DNA from: Meandrina meandrites
Taxonomy: Eukaryota; Cnidaria; Anthozoa; Scleractinia; Meandrinidae
Assembly: GCA_963693305.1 (NCBI GenBank)
Contig: OY855908.1
Location: 19,362,993 to 19,426,992, forward strand
Direction: 5' to 3'
Length of the DNA stretch: 64,000 nucleotides
Part shown: positions 10,393 through 19,111 of the stretch, in pieces
How positions within the stretch are numbered: position 1 is the first letter of the stretch
How the letters are laid out: each line of letters opens with the position of its first letter
The notes under the pieces: generated by a model
Told to the model about the DNA's origin: nothing
What the model saw: only the letters and a program-made list of their open reading frames with translations
The model's database searches: none
Program-made: the position numbers and the translations under genes

Positions 10393-11962
10393 AAGTGCCA
10401 ACGAGTACAACAAGAGAGAAGGGTTGTGAGGATAATAAATTTATTGTAAATGTTTGACTAAAAGTACACTTTATGATGTGGGTGTGATCAATGTACATTG
10501 CATGTATTCATTGCGGAATGTTTATGGAATAAACTGATGCGATTTGGTGAAGGCCTAATGAAGGAGTTCTAAAATGATACTTAAGTAGTGAGAAACCTTG
10601 TGAAATCCATGTAATTTGAGGGTTGCAAGCCATTGCAGTTCTATGCCGCTATTTTGGAAAGGTGTCAGCTGTTTTTAAGTCCAATAGACCTTAAATCAAA
10701 GTGGCTGTGAGCCACTGAAACTCGGAAAATATATAGCCTTTGTTTACTTCATATATAGTAACACAAATAAAGGCTGCATTTTACCCAACCCCCTACACGC
10801 TTCACAAGACTAATTGATTACTAAATTTAATATTAAAGACTCTCTGTCGACTGCGAGTGTTTGTTATTGTTTTGATTCTGGCGCCGAAGAAAATCGTTCG
10901 AAAATCAAAAAGATTTAGGGCATTCGCGCCCTAAAATAAACTATACCGGTAGAAACAGGTATAAAATGTTTACTTTCGAGGTCATCCAGCTAAGAAATAC
11001 TTTATTTTGAAATTATGACCTCGCGTCGTGGGGGCGCAAGCTACAATTACAATTACAAGCTCCTGTCGCCATACGCGTCATTGGTCGTCATTTGAAACAA
11101 CTCCATAAAATAAATTTCCTTTTTATTTGCTTTTAGAAGCACATATACAGAGTATATATATACAGTACTTAGTGCTCTTAAAATACAAGATGTAGAACTA
11201 GAGCAATGAACTTTTCGTGGCGATTTCCATACCGGGGTTTGGAATTCCTGCGGAGATTGTTTCGATAAGCGGTCACGTACAGATTCTAAATGCTTTCAGT
11301 TCGATCTTTTTTCACTCCGAAAGATTGCCATTACTAGCGAGTAGGGGAAAAATGAAGCAAAGAACGCACTTTTCATCAAAATAAAAATGTCAAATAATCT
11401 CAATAAAGCTTACTTGGTACTGGAAGAATCTACTGGCAATGCGAAGGGATATAATTCTGCAGCGATTCAGTGTCACTCAGCTCAATACTGCAACAAACGT
11501 GAGCAGTTTTCACTTTGCCTGTATCCGAGGTCATCTTCTTTGTTTCTCCATTGATTCTGGGCAGATTTTCTTGAATAAATCTTTTCGGAAGAGCCTCTCG
11601 TTGGCTAAAAGCAGATCGCGTACTGGCCGTTAAATGTTTAGGTTCTCACACATGTGAGTTTGCGGATCACGTATCGACGCCATGAATCATGCATCGTGCA
11701 CGTGCTGAACAAATAAGTAGCGAGCTGATTGGCCAAAACTATGACAAATTGTGCACGTGCTGAACAGTTTCTGCTCAACAGATTGGCTAAAAACATCAGA
11801 CATTGTGTCGTCACGATCTACCTTACATTACATTACTTACATTTCTACATTTTGGAGCGTTTGTGAGATTTTTTCCGCACATACAAATCTTCTCACGGCT
11901 CTATAATCTGCCGCCTCGTCAGGCCTTCTGGTCTTCCAGAAGGCCTGACTCGTTGGCAATCA
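10377..11962. mobile_element. 1.6-kb insertion splitting the LINE tail
   Basis: LINE coding stops after WLNKSN near 10374 and resumes with ISRLNDSEILLG near 11963, defining a ~1.59-kb insert. Near its ends are TGCCAACGAGT (about 10397) and its reverse complement ACTCGTTGGCA (about 11948), an 11-bp inverted pair. A perfect 14-bp hairpin with 4-base loop lies at 11918-11949. A 58-bp direct repeat beginning GTGCACGTGCTGAAC is at about 11696 and 11752. No convincing ORF is present. It is a non-autonomous element of unknown class; no clear target duplication was seen. Confidence 0.6.
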
Positions 11963-12414
11963 CCATTTCTAGGTTAAATGATAGCGAAATTCTGCTAGGT
12001 ATCACAAAAGAAAATCCTCATTGGACTCTTCTCAACCACATTCTCATTGCTGGTAAGCAAGTAATCCATACTAATCGGCTTAGGAAAACAAAACCACTCT
12101 TACCTCAGTTAATAGCTAAGCTTAAATATATTGAACATATTGAATATTTTATCGCTAAGAAAAGAGACAGGCTTAAATTTCATCAACTGAAATGGGAAAT
12201 TCTAAAGTTTTCTTAAGCAGCTATTGTATCTTTAAATAAGCCTTTAAGTCTTCATTGTTGTAAATGGTGCGTAGACATATCATGTTGCATAAAGTATAAT
12301 GGCGCTTAGCAAATAATCAGCATTAGTGTCAAATATAAGTAGCGTTTATGTAAGCAACAATAGTATTATTTTTGTAATGTAGTGTATGTAGTGTAAGGAA
12401 AAATCGTCTTTGCT

Positions 12415-12622
12415 ATTAAATACGGCTATTTTTAGCCCTCGGTAGTGCGAAATCAATTTTCTCAAATATTTTCGAAAGTTGGCCGTATTTTGAAAATTAA
12501 ACCCCAAAACCTTTGAAAACTTGTTAAAAACTTTCTAGAAATTGAAAATAAAAGCAACATTTATTTTTGACCGTGGCCGCGATTTTGACATTTTGTGCGA
12601 AAAATCTGTGCATTCGCTCTTA
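12415..12622 (-). repeat. Dispersed repeat, copy 2, right block
   Basis: Reverse complement of 1413-1600: shared CGGCTATTTTTAGCCCTCG, CGAAATCAATTTTCTCAAAT and GTGCATTCGCTCTTAA. With the block at 7381-7712 it brackets the LINE insertion. Confidence 0.7.
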
Positions 12623-12705
12623 AATCTTGAATAGAATATTATTTACCAAAATTAAGCAAACTAAAACTAGTCGATTCACCATTATGTAGTTTCTTTTCAC
12701 CTTTC

Positions 12706-13604
12706 ATGTTTCTTCTTTTTCTTGTTATTGACTGGATTATGAGAACCACCACAGAGGGAAAGAAAAATGGGATTCAGTGGACCCTTTGGACACAGTTGGA
12801 GGACTTAGACTTCGCCGATGATCTGGCTCTTCTCTCACATAACCATGACCAGATGCAGGGCAAGACCACCAGACTGGCAGCAACATCAGAAAGGACTGGT
12901 TTAAAGATCAACAGGGGTAAATCAAAGGTCATGAGGATCAACACTACCAATGAGAATCCAATCACAGTAGGAGGAGAGCAGCTAGAGTAGGTGGACTCAT
13001 TCACATACCTTGGCAGTGTTATTGACAAAGAAGGAGGTACAGATGTAGATGTAGGAGCAAGAATTGGCAAGGCAAGGGCAGCGTTTAACATGCTCAGAAA
13101 CATCTGGAAGTCCAAAGAAATCAGGACTGAAACCAAGCTTCGCATCTTCAATTCAAATGTTAAATCGCTTCTCCTTTATGGGTCAGAGACATGGAGATGA
13201 ACAAAAAAGGCACTACAGAAGATCCAAACATTCATAAACAGTTGCCTAAGATGCATCCTAAACATCTGGTGGCCTGTGAAAATTCGCAACGAGGAGCTGT
13301 GGCAGCGAGGTGATCAAGAGCCAGTAGGACGACAGATGCTAAAGAGGAAATGGGGCTGGATTGGCCATACCCTGCGGAAATAAGCAAGTAACATCTTGCA
13401 CCAGTCCTTGACCTGGAACCCACAAGGGAAGACAAGGAGAGGGCGACCCAAAAACAGCTGGAGACATGACACGGATACAGAGCTTAGGATGATGGGCTAC
13501 ACCTGGAAAGAAGTTGTGCGAACAGCCCAAGTTAGAGTTCGCTGGAGAGCTGTTGTTAATGGCCTATGCTCCACCTGGAGCGACGGGCCTAAGTAAGTAA
13601 GTAA
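12706..13604 (+). pseudogene. RTE-like LINE 3' half with TAAG tail
   Basis: The plus strand encodes, through in-frame stops at about 12988, 13198 and 13381, the end of a reverse transcriptase (LEDLDFADDLALLSH catalytic box, GLKINRGKSKVM, FTYLGSVIDKEGGTD, LLLYGSETWR) and a C-terminal region ending KTRRGRPKNSWR...WRAVVNGLCSTWSDGPK. The final codons run into a TAAG tandem repeat (13588-13604), typical of a short 3' simple-repeat tail on RTE-type non-LTR elements. The clade call is from family knowledge, not from a tree. It is clearly dead. Confidence 0.75.
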
Positions 13605-13825
13605 GTGCAAAGGATGAGAAAACCCCCGAACATCTCTTTGTATTTTGCCAATCTTCCAGAGCTTTCTGAAAAGAAATCTCTAGCTGGTTGCATGAATGTG
13701 GCATTGGTATGCTTCCTTGCATACCGAAATCTATTGCCCCAAACCTTATCTTCCTTGCACACCTTTCAAAGATTTTCAAAGTAGAATATCTTAGCATTAT
13801 GACTTCAACACAGAGTTTACAGTTC
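13385..13825 (+). repeat. 441-bp duplication, copy 1
   Basis: 13385-13825 and 16089-16529 align without gaps and differ at only about six positions by eye. The block covers the RTE 3' end, the TAAG tail and the LINE tail fragment. Sequence diverges sharply on both sides. Confidence 0.9.
13605..13825 (+). pseudogene. L1-like LINE tail fragment interrupted by RTE tail
   Basis: Immediately after the TAAG tail the frame reads KTPEHLFVFCQSSRAF, then a stop, then KEISSWLHECGIGMLPCI, the tail of an L1/Tx1-type ORF2. The RTE-like element therefore appears inserted in, or joined to, another LINE fragment. The identical junction recurs at 16310. Confidence 0.6.
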
Positions 13826-14119
13826 ACATGTGCAACATAGTGATGGAATTACGCAAGGGACACTTGGCAACACTTAGTATCTTAGCAAGTAAATGCAGGT
13901 TTGAAAATCAAGTGTCCAGTTTGATGTTCACTAAAAACCTGTTTTGACTCCGACTGAACACATGGCGAACTAAAGATTGATCTTCCCGCTTTGCTGCTAA
14001 CACATGAATGTGGTGCTTGAAGACAAATTGCCACGCAGTGTTGACAAAATACCAAAAACTTTAACTGTTTTTAAAGTAGGCTTATCGTTACAATAAACAT
14101 TTTGTAAACAGATTGGCCA

Positions 14120-14625
14120 TTAACATTTGAGCGTGACATGTCTGGCTATCTTTGACATCTTTGCGCAAAAGCTATCAGACCCGTCATGCAGTCATGAAAA
14201 GGCATGCAGTAAAAGTTTGTTTGTTAACTCGGTGAACTTTTATTATGCTCAAGTGAAAGTTTCAAAGAAAATGGAAGAATTGATGGCACTATTTGCAGGG
14301 CATGTTTCACTTCACATTCAACAAAAACCTGACAGAGTTGTGATTAGGCAAATATAAGCTTCTTCCATTTGTTTATTATCATTTGAGTGTGACAGCGTGT
14401 CTGTCTATCTTCGCGTTTCGCTTATAATAATGCAAAGTCACAGGAAGGCTCAAATTGAAAGTTTGTTTCTTACTTGCTGAACATTTATTATGATTGACTA
14501 GGAAGTTTCACAGAAGATGAAGAAATTGGTGACAATGTTTGCAGGGAATGTGCGATGTTTTGGTTCACATTCAACAAAATGCCGACAACGCTGTGATTAT
14601 GCAAATGTCGGCTTCCTCCAAGCCA
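14120..14625 (+). repeat. Diverged ~255-bp tandem duplication
   Basis: 14120-14370 and 14380-14625 share ordered blocks: ACATTTGAGCGTGACA/TCATTTGAGTGTGACA, AAAGTTTGTTTGTTAACT/AAAGTTTGTTTCTTACTT, TTTATTATG, TTCACATTCAACAAAA and a closing GATTA(G/T)GCAAAT. Similarity is roughly 70%. No coding function seen; the rest of 13830-15430 is featureless to me. Confidence 0.6.
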
Positions 14626-15436
14626 GTTGTTTGTTTCGACTAGAATTTTTTACTCTCTTGTGGTCTTTGCAGAAAACAATTAAAGCTGTCTTTTGATGTC
14701 CATTTTTGTGAAGTATTACACAGGAATGCATCAGACAAATTCAAACATTTGAGTATTCACTCTTCACACGTATTTGCATTTTTTATTGGCAACTGGTCGG
14801 TGTTACATTAGCGGCAACTGTAATGTAAACAGTGGGAAAGCCATTTCTTCCTTCACCATTCTGCATTCTAGTTCCTTTGATCGGCATTTTGTTTTTTGAG
14901 AATTTTGGCTGCAAAAGGTTTAAGCCTCCTATCATTCTTTGATTATACGAAGAATCTATGAGAAACAGATTCGTGAAACATCATCGTGACAATTGTTTAC
15001 ACACAGGTGCTTGCATAGATTCACAATCAGATAAAACTTCAGTGCCAGAAAGATTTTGCTACCATTCAAACTGATAAGAGGCTAGATGTCAACTTCTTGC
15101 ATAGTTTTGTTAGTTTTTGCAGGTAGACACCAAAAACACGAGGTTTATCTTCTTTCAACCACTTGCTTGTTCCTGAGGTGCAAGAATTAACTTCTTTCGC
15201 CTCCTCTAATGTGCTCGATATGCATGCATTAAAATGGCTTCGAAGGACATGTATGCACAAAATATAATGTCAGAAACTTACCACTGGACATTGAAAATAA
15301 GTCCCAAGTTGAAACTCCCAATGGGACATCACGTAAAAAGCATTGAACGTTACTAAGATACAAGACTCATACATATGCACGAACCCCACTTCAGTGGGGT
15401 TCCCTGAATTACACACTTTGTCCGTGTAGACGTAGT

Positions 15437-15508
15437 CATGGAAGAGAAAACAACAAATTAAATATGCACCTGGCAAAATGGGAAAAACTTTTAGAAACAC
15501 TAAGTTGA
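15437..15508 (+). pseudogene. LINE ORF2 extreme C-terminus
   Basis: The frame reads NNKLNMHLAKWEKLLETL followed by a stop, matching KNKLLFHFQKWEKLINVL at 42.3 kb. Only this last piece of a LINE is recognisable just outside the left inverted arm. Confidence 0.45.
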
Positions 15509-15566
15509 ATTTTCTTCTTTTTGGCGGCAGGGGGGTTAATTACCTTTTGCAGCTACTCTTGTTTTC

Positions 15567-16079
15567 ACTTTTTATTTATTTATAGATTTTTTATTACATA
15601 TTTTCATTATTATAATTTCTACTCTTGTAAACTACTTCTAATAAAAATCTGTAAATATGAAGAATGAATAAAATATATATAGACGGCTGGTCTTGAAGAC
15701 AACTTCTACTACAACAGTTGCCTGTAAAGTACGAACAGTTGCATGAATGAGAACAATCACCAGAAGAAAGCATCAACTCCTGAGAAGATGTTCAGTGCTT
15801 ATACACTGAATTCTCTGAAATCACAGTTAAGTTTGTTAAAAAGTCTGACAGAAAGTTCACATGGCTATTATTAGTGAATCTCTATCTACACTGCCACCAT
15901 TATGCAAGCATCTAAAGGTCTCTAAGAGAGATATATCAATTTGCCCCTATCAGTGAGTGTGGTGCAAAAGAATATGAAGATGAGTGGTTTACCCAAAACT
16001 TTGGAGGAGACATGGTGAAAGGCTCAACAAATTTGTATGGAAGAATGGCATAATGACAGCACAATATTAATCAGCCACA
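15567..16079 (+). repeat. Large inverted repeat, left arm
   Basis: The ~510 bp here are the reverse complement of 17352-17859 with only a few differences and small indels. Both arms carry the same 60-codon ORF on opposite strands, which is simply a consequence of the palindrome. The arms enclose about 1.27 kb of LINE and helicase-like scraps. Confidence 0.9.
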
Positions 16080-16088
16080 CTAATGTAA

Positions 16089-16529
16089 CAAGTAACATCT
16101 TGCACCAGTCCCTGACCTGGAACCCACAAGGGAAGACAAGGAGAGGGCGACCCAAAAACAGCTGGAGACGTGACACAGATACAGAGCTTAGGATGATGAG
16201 CTACACCTGGAAAGAAGTTGTGCGAACAGCCCAAGTTAGAGTTCGCTGGAGAGCTGTTGTTAATGGCCTATGCTCCACCTGGAGCGACGGGCCTAAGTAA
16301 GTAAGTAAGTGCAAAGGATGAGAAAACCCCTGAACATCTCTTTGTATTTTGCCAATCTTCCAGAGCTTTCTGAAAAGAAATCTCTAGCTGGTTGCATGAA
16401 TGTGGCATTGGTATGCTTCCTTGCATACCGAAATCTATTGCCCCAAACCTTATCTTCCTTGCACACCTTTCAAAGATTTTCAAAGTAGAATATCTTAGCA
16501 TTATGACTTCAACACAGAGTTTACAGTTC
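16089..16529 (+). repeat. 441-bp duplication, copy 2
   Basis: Second copy of 13385-13825, beginning about ten bases inside the left inverted arm and ending exactly where the helicase-like fragment begins. It contains another RTE C-terminus (SWRRDTDTELRMMSYTWKEV), TAAG tail and LINE tail. Confidence 0.9.
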
Positions 16530-16939
16530 CAAGGTTTCCGGACTACAGTAAACCACTTTGGCTTCTTCGAGCTCCTTCAGTTTATTGTCATTTTCCAACA
16601 GCTCCTGCTCCATTTTAACAGCTTTCAGTTTGAGCCTTTGGCAGGACTCTAGCTGGTCAGATATGAGCGCGCTTAGCGGTGAAACAACCACAACAAGTGG
16701 GTTCGATGGCAGAATTTTCACCTTCCCCGTTCGTGCAACAAGTACAGCAACCTGGTAGATGAGAGTTTTCCCATGCCTGGTCGGCAAGCACGAAAATGTG
16801 TCTCGCCCTTTAAAAAAATGAACCAGCCTTGAACTGCTCATCACTGAATCTTTTTACCTTTCCATCGTTGAGGTTATCCAAAACGGAAGAAAGCAAACTT
16901 TCTAACTCTCTACTATTGAACTCTTTCGAGCACGCCATG
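16530..16939 (-). pseudogene. RecQ-type helicase N-terminal fragment
   Basis: Reading leftwards from an ATG at 16939 the protein starts MACSKEFNSRELES; after a 1-base frame change at a T7 run it continues GRDTFSCLPTRHGKTLIYQ (Walker A-like motif I, with His-Gly-Lys-Thr) and NPLVVVVSPLSALISDQ (motif Ia). It stops at SPETLEL where the duplicated block begins. Motif order and spacing match RecQ superfamily-2 helicases; the DExH box and everything downstream are absent. It is a truncated, frameshifted copy lying between inverted arms, perhaps captured from a gene or from a helicase-bearing transposon. Confidence 0.7.
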
Positions 16940-17351
16940 TTTGCAATGTGGGCTCAATAAATGACAGCGGAATTAATGAAAAGAAATGCGCGAGACGCAA
17001 CGGGCTCAAGTTGCGGTCAGCGAACAACGCAAGGAGCATGCGTTTTCAATAGAGCTGTCCAAGACTGTGGACGGCGGTTGAATCAAAGCCATTTTCGACC
17101 CATGGCAGAGGTCTCTTTTCTCCCGTCAGCGAACGCCAGGAAAAGAGCCTCTGCTAGCAGGGAAGCATTAGACTTGTGAGGTTTGGTTCCCACTTCACGA
17201 TAAGTTCTTGTAGTTCACCACTACTGTGAGAGACAGCGTGCACATGATGCAACTTTTGAAAGCATCAGAACCACATGAAACACTACCATTTGTTGTGTCA
17301 ATGACATCTGGCTTAGTAGGTCTGCTTAGATAAGGAAACAACAGTCATTCC

Positions 17352-17859
17352 TGTGGCTGATTATGCTGTCATTATGCCATTCTTCCATACAAATTTGTTG
17401 AGCCTTTCACCATGTCTCCTCCAAAGTTTTGGGTAAACCACTCATCTTCATATTCTTTTGCACCACACTCACTGATAGGGGCAAATTGATATATCTCTCT
17501 TAGAGACCTTTAGATGCTTGCATAATGGTGGCAGTGTAGATAGAGATTCACTAATAATAGCCATGTGAACTTTCTGTCAGACTTTTTAACAAACTTAACT
17601 GTGATTTCAGAGAATTCAGTGTATAAGCACTGAACATCTTCTCAGGAGTTGATGCTTTCTTCTGGTGATTGTTCTCATTCATGCAACTGTTCGTACTTTA
17701 CAGGCAACTGTTGTAGTAGAAGTTGTCTTCAAGACCAGCCGTCTATATATATTTTATTCATTCTTCATATTTACAGATTTTTATTAGAAGTAGTTTACAA
17801 GAGTAGAAATTATAATAATGAAAATATATAATAAAAAATCTATAAATAAATAAAAAGTA
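17352..17859 (-). repeat. Large inverted repeat, right arm
   Basis: Reverse complement of 15567-16079. The outermost bases run into AT-rich sequence on both sides, and no obvious target duplication was found. The interior segment 16940-17350 between the helicase fragment and this arm has no recognisable gene. Confidence 0.9.
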
Positions 17860-17864
17860 AGTAT

Positions 17865-18134
17865 AAAAAGTATATGCATTAAAAACTTTAGTTGCATTAT
17901 ACTCAAAGGGTCAAAGATGCCCACTGTAAGGAGATTGCAAGAACTTTTTGACTTCATATTTTTGACAGAAGACCTCAAAGCTGCCCATGTCAGAAAGTTA
18001 GTGTTAAGTCCTTTTTGTTTAAAGGACTCATAAGAACGGACATTATCAACATTAAACTGTAAATCATTCAAATAAATTATGCCCTTATCAAAAAACATTT
18101 TATAAAACACTGGTTTATTATTTATTCGTATCAT
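17865..18134 (-). pseudogene. LINE ORF2 connector fragment
   Basis: The minus strand reads IRINNKPVFYKMFFDKGI and ESFKQKGLNTNFLTWAAL, matching LRIDGKPQFCKKSYMAGI and NFFREKGLNLNNYYLILG of the LINE at about 9.7-9.9 kb. It is an isolated piece of the region after the reverse transcriptase. Confidence 0.65.
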
Positions 18135-18370
18135 AGTTAGTAGAGGGAGATCTGGTTAGGAAACTCGGCGAACATCAAAGAACTATGTCTTTAGTTACGA
18201 ATTTCAACGTCACGTGACATTGACCCTGCACACAACATTTCAAGATGGCGTCCGAATAGTGGTGCGATTGTTGCGCGAGTTTTAAAGTCTTTCTATCATG
18301 TTCTTGTCCGTTTTTGGTCTCGCTCAGTTAATAGATTTGGTAAAAAGTAGCTTATGAGTAGTTCTGCAGG

Positions 18371-19072
18371 ATGCCAGGCGAAAATTGTGCTGTGTTTGGT
18401 TACGGATCGTGACGGAGAATGAAAGGTCTTGGGATATTCAAGCTTCCACACTCGAAAGATGAAGAGCACAAGACGTGGAGGGAAGCATGGCTTAGTGAGA
18501 TTACGAAGACCCGTGAGAAGAATTCGGAGTTTCAGAGGTTGATAGACAATAACACAGTGTTTACTTGCGAGAAACACTTCAAACCTGATGACATAGAGAT
18601 GTGTAAGTAGCCAAATAAATAGCAATACCATATACAATATTATTGTGTGGTGTTTTATGAAATTCGTGTGTAGTTGCTTCCGTTGCTGTGGGCTGTTGTA
18701 TTCAAAGATTCATTCTTGTAGCTTCTATTTGAAAACTAGTTGCAAACCAGCAGTTAAAAATCTATGTTTGGCAGTCTCTTTGTTATCATCTGTGGTAATA
18801 TTAATGTCACACAATCTCTGTCGATTTGTGATCTGCATGACAATATTGTTGTTTTTGCTTTTTCATGCAATTCTGATGCTAACTACTTTCAGTTGAATCT
18901 GCAAAGATTACCAAAAAGAAAGTTTGGGGCACTTCCAACTGAAAACATGCCCAAGAAAAGCCATGAAACTCCCAAGCCTCCTCGGCGACCTACAAGAGAA
19001 ACCGTGAAAGAGGTTCCTACTTCAGCCAACAATAAGAAATATGGTGGACTGGGCATGCCTTCCAACGAGTGA
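18371..19072 (+). pseudogene. Decayed THAP-domain gene, two exons
   Basis: Exon 1 (18371-18602) begins MPGENCAVFGYGS, then an in-frame TGA, then GLGIFKLPHSKDEEHKTWREAW and TVFTCEKHFKPDDIEM. This is the C2CH THAP zinc-binding pattern (Cys, the fKLP segment, invariant Trp, CxxHF), but the second cysteine appears changed to Tyr. A GTAAGT donor follows. Exon 2 from 18893 carries FGALPTENMPKKSHETPKPP and needs a frame change to join. THAP domains bind DNA in cellular regulators and P-element-type transposases. The remainder is absent, with a LINE starting at about 19.1 kb. Confidence 0.7.
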
Positions 19073-19111
19073 AGACGTGTCGTTCCATGCTCCGTCCAGA
19101 AAGCTTTGAAA

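Larger units (their letters stand above)
7715..12405 (+). mobile_element. 5'-truncated L1/Tx1-like LINE
   Basis: The element starts inside the apurinic endonuclease domain (LLNLYAPTKLNE, GGDFNVHLD, RRIDFWLIS, IRTDH at 7715-8113). A deletion then removes most of the linker and reading resumes near 8240 with PNGKTPGNDGLTPEFYKKFW and KNWRPISLLNVDTKI. The main reverse-transcriptase ORF is 8605-10392. The C-terminal tail is split by an insert at about 10377-11962 and ends at 12214 with KFHQLKWEILKF; a 3' UTR follows to about 12405. It lies inside a copy of the 1.4-2.0 kb dispersed repeat. 5' truncation is typical of target-primed LINE insertion. Confidence 0.85.

Noticed and set aside
15594..17831. 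Two identical 60-aa genes (15594-15776 minus, 17649-17831 plus)
   Set aside because: They are mirror images generated by the inverted arms, with no recognisable domain.
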